Assembly: GCF_001425175.1 (NCBI RefSeq)
Contig: NZ_LMDV01000001.1
Span: 1,172,799 to 1,236,798 of the forward strand
DNA from: Nocardioides sp. Root1257
Lineage (GTDB): Bacteria; Actinomycetota; Actinomycetes; Propionibacteriales; Nocardioidaceae
DNA: 64,000 nt
Reading direction: 5' to 3'
Part shown: piece by piece, positions 37,399 to 46,204 of the stretch
Position numbering within the stretch: position 1 is the stretch's first letter
Layout: each line of letters begins with the position of its first letter
Notes under the pieces: generated by a model
What the model saw: only the letters and a program-made list of their open reading frames with translations
The model's database searches: none
Told to the model about the DNA's origin: nothing
Made by a program: the position numbers and the translations under genes

Positions 37399-37474
37399 GC
37401 TGTAACGCGGGGTTAGGACCTCTGGTGACCCCGTTCGAACGGGGTGCCTAGTGGGTCTAACCCCGCGTTACAGC
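37399..37474. repeat. Nested inverted repeat, probable bidirectional terminator
   Basis: An 18-bp perfect stem is formed by 37399-37416 (GCTGTAACGCGGGGTTAG) and 37457-37474. The loop holds a perfect 16-base palindrome CCCCGTTCGAACGGGG (37429-37444). It could fold as a stem with a second hairpin on top, or extrude as a cruciform. It lies between the convergent UspA and alcohol dehydrogenase genes. Confidence 0.75.
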
Positions 37475-37502
37475 CGACGGCGGCGCCCTGGCGACGCCCG
37501 CG

Positions 37503-38618
37503 TCAGTAGACGATCACCCCGCGCAGGTTGGTGCCGGCGTGCATGTCCTCGTAGCCCTGGGCGACCTCGTCGAGCTTGTAGGTCCGGGTGACCAGCTCGT
37601 CGAGCTTCAGGCTCCCCTCCTGGTAGAGCCGCAGCAGCTTGAGGATGTCGGTCTTCGGGTTGGAGGCGCCGAAGAGCGAGCCCTGGATGCGCTTCTGGAA
37701 GAGCGTGATGTCGGCGAGCGAGATCGGCGCTCCGACCGCCTGGACGTCGCCGAGCCCGGTGACGACGACGGTGCCGGCCTTGCGGATCGACCCCATCGCC
37801 TGACCGAGGTGGTCGCCGGTGGTCACGCCGACCGTGACGATGGCCGAGTCGGCGCCCTGGCCGTTGGTCACCGACTGGGCGAGCGCGGTCGCCTCCTCCA
37901 TGGTCGCCACGGCGTGGGTGGCCCCGAGCTCGAGCGCCTTGGTGCGCTTGAACTCGACCGGGTCGACCCCGATCACCATCGACGCGCCCGCATGGGCGGC
38001 GCCCTGCACGGCGTTGATGCCGATGCCGCCGACGCCCATCACGACCACGACGTCGCCGGGGCGTACGTCGGCGGAGTTGATCGCCGACCCCCAGCCGGTG
38101 CCGACGCCGCACCCGACGAGGCAGGCCTTGTCGAGCGGGACGTCGTCGGGCACCTTCACCGCAGAGTCGACGGCGACCGTGGTGACCTCGGCGAAGGTCG
38201 AGATCCCGCACATCTGGCCGACCGGCTGCCCGTCGTACGACAGGCGGAAGCTCGTCGGGTCGTCCCACCGCGACCCCATCAGGAGCGTGGCCCCGAGGTC
38301 GCAGAGGTTCTGCATCCCGCGCGAGCACCAGGTGCACTGCCCGCAGGACGGCAGGAACGAGAAGACCACGTGGTCGCCCTCCTGCCACCCCGGCGTGTGC
38401 GGCCCGACGGCGCGGACCACCCCGGCGCCCTCGTGGCCGCCGCAGAAGGGGTAGATCCCGACCGGGATGTCACCGGTGGCGATGTGGTCGTCGGAGTGGC
38501 ACAGTCCGGAGGCGGTCATCTGGACCTGGATCTCACCCTGGCGGGGATCCTCGACCTCGAGGTCCACGACCTCGTAGGTGCCCGGAGCCTGCCGGATGAT
38601 CGCGCCGCGTGTGTGCAT
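37503..38618 (-). CDS. NDMA-dependent (nicotinoprotein) alcohol dehydrogenase
   Basis: 371-residue zinc-containing MDR enzyme. Catalytic-zinc region SGLCHSDDHIATGD, GGHEGAGVV; structural-zinc cysteines in CGQCTWCSRGMQNLC; Rossmann motif VVVMGVGGIGINAVQGA. The MHTRGAIIRQ start, the WDDPTSFRL insert and overall length fit the TIGR03989 family, whose tightly bound NAD is re-oxidised by an electron carrier, usually linked to mycofactocin. An ordinary class III-like ADH is the alternative. No mycofactocin genes are in the window. Confidence 0.8.
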   Translation of the reverse strand: MHTRGAIIRQAPGTYEVVDLEVEDPRQGEIQVQMTASGLCHSDDHIATGDIPVGIYPFCGGHEGAGVVRAVGPHTPGWQEGDHVVFSFLPSCGQCTWCSRGMQNLCDLGATLLMGSRWDDPTSFRLSYDGQPVGQMCGISTFAEVTTVAVDSAVKVPDDVPLDKACLVGCGVGTGWGSAINSADVRPGDVVVVMGVGGIGINAVQGAAHAGASMVIGVDPVEFKRTKALELGATHAVATMEEATALAQSVTNGQGADSAIVTVGVTTGDHLGQAMGSIRKAGTVVVTGLGDVQAVGAPISLADITLFQKRIQGSLFGASNPKTDILKLLRLYQEGSLKLDELVTRTYKLDEVAQGYEDMHAGTNLRGVIVY

Positions 38619-38696
38619 GGTTCCTCCCGGAGATCGTGGTGACGGCCGTCACTCCTCGATCGTGCGCCGATCGCGTTGGCGACCGGTTGGTCCGGG

Positions 38697-39821
38697 TCAG
38701 GACGACGCGACCAGCACGCACCGACCCGCCGAGGCGCTGCACCTCGCCAGCCGCTGGTCGGAGCTGCCGTCGTCCCGGACCAGCACCGAGACCAGGTGGT
38801 CGTCGTCCTCCCAGCTCCACCGGAGTGCCTGGAAGAGCCACCCGCGGGGAGCTGCCAACGACGTCCGCGCGGTGCCGCCGACCGTCTGCAGCTGGAGCGT
38901 CGACACCCCCTCGACCTCGCCGGCCAAGGACCCGGCAGGTGTCCACGCCAGCCAGGTCGACGCCGGGCTGACCGACCAGCTGTCGAGGTCCGGAAGGTCG
39001 CCCGTCCTCGTGAGCACGCCGTCGTCCGAGATCTCGGCGAGGTACGCCGGCCCGTCCACGCCGTCCGTGACGACGAGGCCGGCCGGGGTGTTGCCCAGGA
39101 CCCACTGGTCCGGGGCGGTCTCGGACAGGTCGACGGTGCCGCCGTCGACCAGCGGCCGCCACAGGACGCTCGATGCCTGTCCCTGGGCGATGACCCGGCC
39201 GTCGTCCGTCACCGCACGGAGGTAGACCGGGTTGCCCTGGCTGGGATCGCCCAGCTGGATCGGAGTGCCGCTGAGCCCCTCGCCCCCGGGCCGGGTGTCG
39301 AACCCGGTCAGGTCGCCCTCGCCCGACATGCCGAGCACCTCCGCGACGTACCTCCCGCTCGGCGAGATCGCGGTCGACCCGATCAGGTCGTCGCCGATTC
39401 GGTGCGGCTTGGTGCCGGTGCCCCACCACCAGCCGTCATGGGCGCGGTGGGCGAGCCAGGCCTCGGGGCCGGACTGCACCGACCACCAGTTGCCGAGCAC
39501 CTCCTTGCCGCCGACGTACAGCCTCTCGCCCAGCACGTACGGCGTGGCCGGGACCGCCGTCGAGATGGCATCGGACTGGCTCTGCCCCGGCGTCGGCACC
39601 GGCGGCGCCGGGTCCAGCTCGCGGCTCCCCCCGCCGATCGCCTCGATCGCCACGGCGGCCGCGACGACCAGGATGATGACCGCGGCGACCAGCATCCCGG
39701 TGCGGTGGCGCGGCGCAGTGCGCGGCTCCTCGCGCGGCAGCGCCGGCATCGGCGGGACGTGCAGGCCGCTCGCGACGTCGTGCAGCTCGCGGCCCAGGAT
39801 CTCCTCGAGGTCGACGGACAT
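38697..39821 (-). CDS. Membrane-anchored partner of a SigE-family sigma factor
   Basis: 374 residues. Short cytoplasmic N-terminus (MSVDLEEILGRELHDVASGL), one transmembrane helix at about 43-62, then an exterior domain with repeated beta-propeller-like blades (ISPSGRYVAEVLG, SPASTWLAWTP). It has no zinc-finger motif. It starts one base after the sigma factor stop, so it probably tethers or senses for that sigma factor. Exact family not recognised. Confidence 0.7.
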   Translation of the reverse strand: MSVDLEEILGRELHDVASGLHVPPMPALPREEPRTAPRHRTGMLVAAVIILVVAAAVAIEAIGGGSRELDPAPPVPTPGQSQSDAISTAVPATPYVLGERLYVGGKEVLGNWWSVQSGPEAWLAHRAHDGWWWGTGTKPHRIGDDLIGSTAISPSGRYVAEVLGMSGEGDLTGFDTRPGGEGLSGTPIQLGDPSQGNPVYLRAVTDDGRVIAQGQASSVLWRPLVDGGTVDLSETAPDQWVLGNTPAGLVVTDGVDGPAYLAEISDDGVLTRTGDLPDLDSWSVSPASTWLAWTPAGSLAGEVEGVSTLQLQTVGGTARTSLAAPRGWLFQALRWSWEDDDHLVSVLVRDDGSSDQRLARCSASAGRCVLVASS

Positions 39822-39822
39822 G

Positions 39823-40350
39823 TCAGACCCCCCTTCCGTCGGAGTCGAGCGCAGCGCGGAGCGCCTTGAGTGCGTGGTGGGCGGAGGACTTCACGGTCCC
39901 CCGCGAGCAGCCGAGCACGTCCGCGATCTCCTGCTCGGTGAGCTGTTCGTAGTAGCGCAGCACCACCACCGCGCGCTGGCGCGGGGGCAGCGACGTCACG
40001 TGGGGCCACAGGACCATCCGGTCCTCCGGTCCACCCGGGGGCGCCGGCCCACGCTCGGGCGGCTCGTCGGTGAGCACCTCGAGCCGGCGCTTCTGCGGCC
40101 GGCGCTGGGAGAGGTAGGTGTTCGTCAGGGTCTTGCGCAGGTAGGCCATCGGCGAGTCGGCCAGCTCGACGCGCGACCAGGCGCCGTGCGCCTTGAGCAG
40201 CGTCTGCTGCGCCAGGTCCTCCGCGTCGGCGTGGTTGCCGGCGAGCAGGTAGGCGTAGCGGTAGAGCGACGGCCAGGCGCTGCCGGCGTACTCCTCGAAC
40301 GTCGGCGCCTGCGCGCTGCTCGTTCCCGTGCCCGTACTCGTGCCAGTCAT
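39823..40350 (-). CDS. SigE-family (TIGR02983-like) RNA polymerase sigma factor
   Basis: 175 residues from ATG 40348-40350. Region 2: YRYAYLLAGNHADAEDLAQQTLLKAHGAW; region 4: LPPRQRAVVVLRYYEQLTEQEIADVLGCSRGTVKSSAHHALKALR, the pattern of the actinobacterial SigE-family ECF factors. Its start is separated from kdpE by a nested hairpin, so it is probably an independent unit with the downstream membrane protein. Confidence 0.92.
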   Translation of the reverse strand: MTGTSTGTGTSSAQAPTFEEYAGSAWPSLYRYAYLLAGNHADAEDLAQQTLLKAHGAWSRVELADSPMAYLRKTLTNTYLSQRRPQKRRLEVLTDEPPERGPAPPGGPEDRMVLWPHVTSLPPRQRAVVVLRYYEQLTEQEIADVLGCSRGTVKSSAHHALKALRAALDSDGRGV

Positions 40351-40352
40351 CC

Positions 40353-40407
40353 GAGACCAACCCCCTTCTGCCCATCCTGACTCCGCGAGTCGGCAGAAGG
40401 TTGTCTC
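40353..40407 (-). terminator. Nested hairpin after kdpE
   Basis: GAGAC (40353-40357) pairs with GTCTC (40103 positions later, at 40403-40407); CTTCTGCC (40365-40372) pairs with GGCAGAAG (40392-40399); GACTC/GAGTC (40379-40383 / 40387-40391) close a three-base loop. The structure fills the gap between the kdpE stop and the sigma factor start and probably ends the kdp transcript. Confidence 0.6.
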
Positions 40408-41098
40408 AGGGCTCGAGTGTGTAGCCGAGTCCTGCGCTGGTGACGAGGTGCACCGGGTGCGCGGGGTCGGTCTCGAGCTTGCGGCGCAGCTGCGCTGCGT
40501 ACACCCGGAGGTAGTGCGTCTCGTGCTCGTACGCCGGTCCCCACACCTCGCGCAGCACCTGCTCGCGGGTGACGAGCCGGCCGACGTTGCGGGCGAGCAG
40601 CTCGAGGAAGGACCACTCCGTCGGGGTGAGACGCACGTCGACCCCGGCCCGGACGACCCGCTTGCGCGCCAGGTCGATGACCAGGTCACCCACGACCACC
40701 TCGGTGGCCTCGGGGGCCGTCTCCTGACCGCGTCGTACGGCGGCGCGCAAGCGCGCGAGGAGCTCGTTCATCGCGAACGGCTTGGTGACGTAGTCGTCCG
40801 CGCCCAGGTCCAGCGCCTCGACCTTGTCCTCGCCGTGCTGGCGGGCGGAGAGCACCACGATCGGCACCGAGGTCCAGCCGCGCAGCCCGGCCAGCACCTC
40901 GGTGCCGTCGATGTCGGGGAGCCCGAGGTCGAGCAGCACGACGTCCGGGTGCTCGGTCGCCGCCGCGTCGAGCGCCGAGCGGCCGTCCGCCGCCGTCACG
41001 ACCTCCCACCCGTGGGCGCGCAGGTTGATCGCGAGCGCGCGGGCCAGCGCGGGCTCGTCGTCGACGACCAGGACCTTGCTCCTCCGCGGCGAGCTCAT
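40406..41098 (-). CDS. kdpE: KdpE response regulator
   Basis: 230-residue OmpR-type regulator of potassium uptake genes. Receiver with Asp13, Asp14 and the phospho-acceptor Asp57 (VVLLDLGLPD), the conserved Lys in DYVTKPF, then a winged-helix DNA-binding domain (LTPTEWSFLELLARN, HYLRVYAAQLRRKLE). It overlaps kdpD by 4 bases. Confidence 0.95.
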   Translation of the reverse strand: MSSPRRSKVLVVDDEPALARALAINLRAHGWEVVTAADGRSALDAAATEHPDVVLLDLGLPDIDGTEVLAGLRGWTSVPIVVLSARQHGEDKVEALDLGADDYVTKPFAMNELLARLRAAVRRGQETAPEATEVVVGDLVIDLARKRVVRAGVDVRLTPTEWSFLELLARNVGRLVTREQVLREVWGPAYEHETHYLRVYAAQLRRKLETDPAHPVHLVTSAGLGYTLEP

Positions 41099-43602
41099 GC
41101 GCGCGCCCTCGGCACCGACACGACCATGGTGAGCCCGCCGCCGGGGGTGTCCTCGGCGTCGAGGGTGCCGCCGACCGCCTCGGTGAGTCCGCGCGCGACG
41201 GCGAGGCCGAGGCCGAGGCCACCGTCGGAGGTGTCGTCGAGCCGCTGGAACGGCTCGAACATCCGGCTCCGCCGGTCCTCGGGTACGCCGGGGCCGCGGT
41301 CGACGACGAGCACGTCGACGGTGTCCGGCAGGGCGTGCACGAGCACCCGCACCGGCGTACCCCCGGAGACGCGGACCGCGTTGGCGACCAGGTTGGCGAC
41401 CACCCTCTCCAGGAGTCCGGCGTCGGTGTGCACGAAGGGCGCGGACTCGTCGAGCTCCAGCACGACGGCACCGACCGGCTGCCCGGCGACGGCCAGCGGC
41501 AGGATCTCCTCGAGGCTGCGGTCCCGCAGGACGGGGTGCAGCAGCCCGGAGTCCAGGCGGGACAGGTCGAGCAGGTTGTCGATCAGCCGCTCCAGCTGCT
41601 CGGTCGAGGACGCGACGGCGGCGACCAGCTCGGCGCGGTCGGCGACGTCCACCGAGTCCGACACCAGGCCGTCCACGGACGCCCGCATCGTCGCGAGCGG
41701 CGTGCGCAGGTCGTGGGAGACGGCGCGCAGGACCGACGTGCTCGTCGCCTCGGCGCGCTCCAGCGCAGCCGCCCGCTCCTCGCGCTCCCGGAGCCGTCGG
41801 TACTCGAGCACCAACCCCGTCTGAACGGCGAACCCGTCGAGGACCCGCTGGTCGGTCGCGCGCAGCGGCGAGCCGCAGAGCACGATCACGTGGTCGTCGT
41901 CGACCTGGACGCGCGTGTCCGCCGCCTCCGGCTCGCAGGGCGGCGACTCGCCGCTGCTCGCGATGACCGTCCAGCCCCCCGGGCCGCGCTCGAGGAGCGA
42001 GGCCGACTCCTGCCCGAACACCTCGCGGAGCCGCTCGACGATCGCCTCGGCGGTGTCGTGTCCGGTGAGCACGGAGCGGGACAGCGCGCCCAGGGTGGCG
42101 GCCTCCGTGCGTGCGCGTACGGCGTCCGTCGCGCGCCGCGAGGCCCGGTCGACGACGGTCGCGACGCCGACGGCCACGGCCACGAACACCAGCAGGGCCA
42201 GGAGGTTGGCCGGCTCCGAGATCGTGAAGCCGTGGACCGGCGGGGTGAAGAACCAGTTCATGAGGAGGAAGCCGACGAGCGCCGTCAGCAGCGCCGGCAC
42301 CAGCCCGCCCACCAGGGCGACCAGCACGGTGACGGCCAGGAAGAGCAGCACGTCGAGCGACAGCTGGTCCGGGTCGTCGGTCGCGCGCAGCACCAGGGTG
42401 AGCAGCACGGGCAGGACGACCGACAGTGCGAGGCCGACGACCTGGCGCCGCCGGCTGAGCGGCGACAGGTACCACCGCGAGCGGCTGGTGCGCGCGACCT
42501 GGTCGTGCGTCACGAGGTGCACGTCGATCGAGCCGGCGAGCGAGGCGATCCGGTCGCCCGTCGTACCGGTGAAGAGGCGGCGGAGCCGTCCGTGGCGGGA
42601 GACGCCGACGACGACCATGGTCGCGTTCGCGCCGGTCGCGAAGTCGACCACGGCGGCCGAGACGTCCTCCCCCACGACCGAGTGGAAGGTGCCGCCGAGC
42701 GACGCGACCAGCTGCTGGGCGCGGGCGATCCGGGACTCGTCGGGGTTGGCCAGGCCGTCGTTGGCGATCACGTGGACGGCCAGCAGCTCCGAGCCCGCCG
42801 CCCGCTGGGCGAGCCGGGCACCGCGGCGCAGCAGCGTCTCGCTCTCGGCGCCGCCGGTCACGGCGACGACGATCCGCTCCTTGGCCGGCCACGGCGCCTC
42901 GATCCGGTGCGCGCGGCGGTAGTCGCCGAGGGCGTCGTCGACCCGGTCCGCGAGCCAGAGCAGCGCGAGCTCGCGCAGGGCGGTCAGGTTGCCGACCCGG
43001 AAGTACGACGTGAGCGAGGCGTCCACCTGCTCGGGCCGGTAGATGTTGCCGTGGGCCATCCGTCGGCGCAGCGCATCCGGCGACATGTCGACCAGCTGGA
43101 TCTGGTCGGCCGTGCGGACCACCTCGTCGGGCACGGTCTCGCGCTGGCGCACGCCGGTGATCCGCTCGACCTCGTCGTTGAGCGACTCCAGGTGCTGGAT
43201 GTTGACGGTCGTGATCACGTCGATGCCCGCGGCCCGGAGCCGCTCGACGTCCTCGGCCCGCTTCTCGGTGCGACTGCCCGGCACGTTGGTGTGCGCGAGC
43301 TCGTCGACGCAGACCACGGCCGGCCGCCGGGCGAGCACCGCCTCGGTGTCCATCTCGGTGAACGTCGCGCCCCGGTAGGAGACCTCGATCCGGGGCACCA
43401 CCTCGAGCCCGTCGAGCATGCCGGTCGTGTGCTCGCGACCGTGCGTCTCGACGTACCCGACCACGACGTCGGTGCCGCGCTCGCAGCGCCGGCGTGCCTC
43501 CGAGAGCATGGCGTAGGTCTTCCCGACGCCGGGGGCGGCGCCGAGGTAGACGGTCAGCCGCCCTCGGCCCTGCCCCGGTGGTGGATCGGCAGCCATGCTC
43601 AC
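41095..43602 (-). CDS. kdpD: KdpD sensor histidine kinase
   Basis: 835 residues from a GTG that overlaps the kdpC stop (GTGA). The N-terminal KdpD domain has Walker A GAAPGVGKTY (Lys28) and CVDELAHTN. It is followed by a Usp-like domain, four short transmembrane helices (about 400-500), a GAF-like region, the H-box (RAVSHDLRTPLATM) and ATPase boxes (NLVANAVRVSG, GLGLGLAVARGL). It senses potassium limitation or turgor and phosphorylates KdpE. Full length, with all key residues present. Confidence 0.96.
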   Translation of the reverse strand: MSMAADPPPGQGRGRLTVYLGAAPGVGKTYAMLSEARRRCERGTDVVVGYVETHGREHTTGMLDGLEVVPRIEVSYRGATFTEMDTEAVLARRPAVVCVDELAHTNVPGSRTEKRAEDVERLRAAGIDVITTVNIQHLESLNDEVERITGVRQRETVPDEVVRTADQIQLVDMSPDALRRRMAHGNIYRPEQVDASLTSYFRVGNLTALRELALLWLADRVDDALGDYRRAHRIEAPWPAKERIVVAVTGGAESETLLRRGARLAQRAAGSELLAVHVIANDGLANPDESRIARAQQLVASLGGTFHSVVGEDVSAAVVDFATGANATMVVVGVSRHGRLRRLFTGTTGDRIASLAGSIDVHLVTHDQVARTSRSRWYLSPLSRRRQVVGLALSVVLPVLLTLVLRATDDPDQLSLDVLLFLAVTVLVALVGGLVPALLTALVGFLLMNWFFTPPVHGFTISEPANLLALLVFVAVAVGVATVVDRASRRATDAVRARTEAATLGALSRSVLTGHDTAEAIVERLREVFGQESASLLERGPGGWTVIASSGESPPCEPEAADTRVQVDDDHVIVLCGSPLRATDQRVLDGFAVQTGLVLEYRRLREREERAAALERAEATSTSVLRAVSHDLRTPLATMRASVDGLVSDSVDVADRAELVAAVASSTEQLERLIDNLLDLSRLDSGLLHPVLRDRSLEEILPLAVAGQPVGAVVLELDESAPFVHTDAGLLERVVANLVANAVRVSGGTPVRVLVHALPDTVDVLVVDRGPGVPEDRRSRMFEPFQRLDDTSDGGLGLGLAVARGLTEAVGGTLDAEDTPGGGLTMVVSVPRARA

Positions 43603-44207
43603 GATCCTGCCAGCACCGCGATGTTGAGCTCGAGGACGTTGACCCGCGGCTCGCCGAGCACACCCCAGGTGCGGCCCGAGGTGTGCTCGGCGACCAAGCG
43701 GCGGACGGCGTCCTCGGTGAGGCCCGTGGCCGCAGCCACCCGCGGCACCTGGAGGTCGGCGTACGCCTCCGAGATGTCGGGGTCGAGACCGGAGCCGGAG
43801 GCGGTGACCGCGTCGGGAGGCACGTCGGCGGGGTCGACGCCCTCGCGCTCGGCGATCTCGGCCTTGCGCTCCTTGATGGCCGCGATCAGGTCAGGGCTCT
43901 CGGGACCGTAGTTGGAGCCGTAGCTGTTGAGCGGGTCGTAGCCGTCACCGGCTGCGGACGGCCGGTTGTAGAACAGCCGGTCGTCATCGGTGAGCTGACC
44001 GAGGAGCGCCGAGCCGACGGCGTCGTCGGCGTCGGTGGTGTGCGCGCCGGTCGCCGTCACCAAGGACCCGTGCGACTGCCAGGGCGCGGCGACAGCTGCG
44101 ACGCCGTACACCGCGAGCGGGTAGGCGACACCGACCAGCAAGGTCGCCGCCACCAGGACCCGGAGGCCGGCGAGGCTGTGGCGGAAGAGGGCGTAGAGGT
44201 CCTTCAT
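43599..44207 (-). CDS. kdpC: KdpC, potassium-transporting ATPase subunit C
   Basis: 202 residues. One N-terminal transmembrane helix, then an extracytoplasmic domain with FYNRPSAAGDGYDPLNSYGSNYGP and DAVTASGSGLDPDIS, typical of KdpC. It helps potassium enter the KdpA pore and stabilises the complex. It starts 2 bases after kdpB. Confidence 0.96.
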   Translation of the reverse strand: MKDLYALFRHSLAGLRVLVAATLLVGVAYPLAVYGVAAVAAPWQSHGSLVTATGAHTTDADDAVGSALLGQLTDDDRLFYNRPSAAGDGYDPLNSYGSNYGPESPDLIAAIKERKAEIAEREGVDPADVPPDAVTASGSGLDPDISEAYADLQVPRVAAATGLTEDAVRRLVAEHTSGRTWGVLGEPRVNVLELNIAVLAGS

Positions 44208-44209
44208 GG

Positions 44210-46204
44210 TCAGACTCCTGGGATCAGCGAGATGACGAGGTCGAGCAGCTTGATGCCGACGAACGGCGCGATCAGGCCGCCGACCCCGTAGATGAGCAGG
44301 TTGCGGCGCAGCAGGTCGGCCGCCGACGACGGCGTGTAGCGCACCCCGCGCAGCGACAGCGGGATCAGCGCGACGATGACGAGCGCGTTGAAGACGACGG
44401 CCGAGAGGATCGCGGACTCGGGCGACGACAGCCGCATCACGTTGAGCACGTCGAGCTGCGGGAACGCGACGACGAACATCGCCGGCAGGATCGCGAAGTA
44501 CTTCGCGACGTCGTTGGCGACCGAGAACGTCGTGAGCGCGCCGCGCGTGATCAGCAGCTGCTTGCCGATCTCGACGACCTCGATCAGCTTGGTCGGGTCC
44601 GAGTCCAGGTCGACCATGTTGCCGGCCTCCTTGGCCGCGGTCGTCCCGGTGTTCATCGCGACGCCGACATCGGCCTGCGCGAGCGCGGGCGCGTCGTTGG
44701 TGCCGTCGCCGCACATCGCGACCATGCGGCCGCCCTCCTGCTCCTTGCGGATCAGGGCGAGCTTGTCCTCGGGCGTGGCCTCGGCCAGGAAGTCGTCGAC
44801 GCCGGCCTCCTCGGCGATCGCCCTGGCGGTGACGGCGTTGTCGCCGGTGATCATCACCGTGCGGATGCCCATCGCGCGCATCTCGTCGAAGCGCTCGCGC
44901 ATGCCCTCCTTGACGACGTCCTTGAGGTGGATGACGCCCAGCAGGCGCTGCTTCTCGGCGACGACGAGCGGCGTACCGCCCGTGGAGCTGACCTGCTCCA
45001 CCAACGCGTCGAGCTGGGCGTTCGAGCCACCGACCCAGGCCGTCACGGCCGACGCCGCACCCTTGCGGATCTCGCGACCCGGCAGGTCGATCCCGCTCAT
45101 CCGGGTGGTGGCCGAGAACTGCACCAGCACGGCCTCCGGTGGTTGAGGAAGGCGCTCTGCGCCTGTCTCGAAACCACCCACCAGGGTGACGATCGAGCGA
45201 CCCTCCGGCGTCTCGTCGGCGAGCGACGAGAGCAGCGCGGCCTCGGCGAGCTCGGCATCGGTCACGCCGTCGAGTGGGAGCAGCGCGGACGCCTGCCGGT
45301 TGCCGTAGGTGATGGTCCCGGTCTTGTCGAGCAGCAGTACGTCGACGTCCCCGGCGGCCTCGACCGCGCGACCCGACATCGCCAGCACGTTGCGGCGCAC
45401 CAGCCGGTCCATGCCGGCGATCCCGATGGCCGACAGCAGCGCCCCGATGGTGGTGGGGATCAAGCAGACCAGCAGGGCGGTGAGCACCACCACCGGCTGG
45501 TGGGCGTCGCTGTAGTCGGCGACGAAGTAGAGCGACACCACGACCACGACGAAGATCGCGGTGAGCGAGCCGAGCAGCACGTTGAGGGCGATCTCGTTGG
45601 GCGTGCGCTGCCGCTCGGATCCCTCGACCAGCGCGATCATCCGGTCGACGAAGGACTGGCCGGGATCCGAGGTGATGCGGACGACGATCCGGTCGGAGAG
45701 CACCACCGTGCCGCCGGTGACGGCCGAGCGGTCTCCCCCGGACTCACGGATCACCGGAGCGGACTCACCGGTCACGGCCGACTCGTCGACCGACGCGACG
45801 CCCTCGATGACGTCACCGTCGCCCGGGATGCGCTCCCCCGCCTCGACGAGGACCACGTCACCGACCCGCAGCGAGGTCGAGCTCACGACGTCGTACCCGC
45901 CGTCGGACTCTGCACCTCCTCTTGGCAGCCGCCGAGCCGTGGTCTCCTGCTGGAGCGCCCGGAGGCTGGCGGCCTGGGCCTTGCCGCGGCCCTCGGCGAC
46001 CGACTCGGCGAGGTTGCCGAAGAGCACGGTCAGCCAGAGCCAGATCGCCACGCCGACGGCCATCGTGCTCGGATCGAGCACGGCCATCACGGTCGTGGCG
46101 GCGGCACCGATCTCCACGACGAGCATCACCGGAGTGGCGAGCAGCTCGCGCGGGTCGAGCTTGCGGAAGGCGCCGGGCAGGGCACCCATGAGGTCGACGT
46201 TCAC
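44210..46204 (-). CDS. kdpB: KdpB, potassium-transporting P-type ATPase catalytic subunit
   Basis: 664 residues from GTG 46202-46204. The phosphorylation site is Asp293 in DKTGT; the TGES loop ([10 protein letters not shown]), the [15 protein letters not shown] hinge and the membrane helices are intact. It drives high-affinity K+ uptake. Unusual point: residues 343-356 in the nucleotide-binding domain ([14 protein letters not shown]) are encoded by a palindromic repeat at 45138-45178. The stretch has the same length as the matching region in E. coli KdpB, so the protein is probably still active. Confidence 0.96.
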   Translation of the reverse strand: MNVDLMGALPGAFRKLDPRELLATPVMLVVEIGAAATTVMAVLDPSTMAVGVAIWLWLTVLFGNLAESVAEGRGKAQAASLRALQQETTARRLPRGGAESDGGYDVVSSTSLRVGDVVLVEAGERIPGDGDVIEGVASVDESAVTGESAPVIRESGGDRSAVTGGTVVLSDRIVVRITSDPGQSFVDRMIALVEGSERQRTPNEIALNVLLGSLTAIFVVVVVSLYFVADYSDAHQPVVVLTALLVCLIPTTIGALLSAIGIAGMDRLVRRNVLAMSGRAVEAAGDVDVLLLDKTGTITYGNRQASALLPLDGVTDAELAEAALLSSLADETPEGRSIVTLVGGFETGAERLPQPPEAVLVQFSATTRMSGIDLPGREIRKGAASAVTAWVGGSNAQLDALVEQVSSTGGTPLVVAEKQRLLGVIHLKDVVKEGMRERFDEMRAMGIRTVMITGDNAVTARAIAEEAGVDDFLAEATPEDKLALIRKEQEGGRMVAMCGDGTNDAPALAQADVGVAMNTGTTAAKEAGNMVDLDSDPTKLIEVVEIGKQLLITRGALTTFSVANDVAKYFAILPAMFVVAFPQLDVLNVMRLSSPESAILSAVVFNALVIVALIPLSLRGVRYTPSSAADLLRRNLLIYGVGGLIAPFVGIKLLDLVISLIPGV
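45138..45178. repeat. REP-like palindromic element inside kdpB
   Basis: A 41-base imperfect palindrome: GGTGGTT (45138-45144) pairs with AACCACC (45172-45178), and GGCGC (45151-45155) pairs with GCGCC (45159-45163) around a TCT loop. On the coding strand it begins GGTGGTTTCGAGAC. I recall similar GGTTTCGAGAC...CTCAACCACC elements being abundant between genes in Nocardioides-type genomes. Here it lies within an open frame and is translated. Confidence 0.75.

Noticed and set aside
37429..37444. GTTCGAAC core resembling a tRNA T-arm
   Set aside because: No acceptor, D or anticodon arms can be drawn around it; it is a symmetric palindrome.
40686..41471. Alternative frames across the kdpD/kdpE junction
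   Set aside because: Shadow frames; the ATGA overlap and intact domains of both proteins decide the reading.
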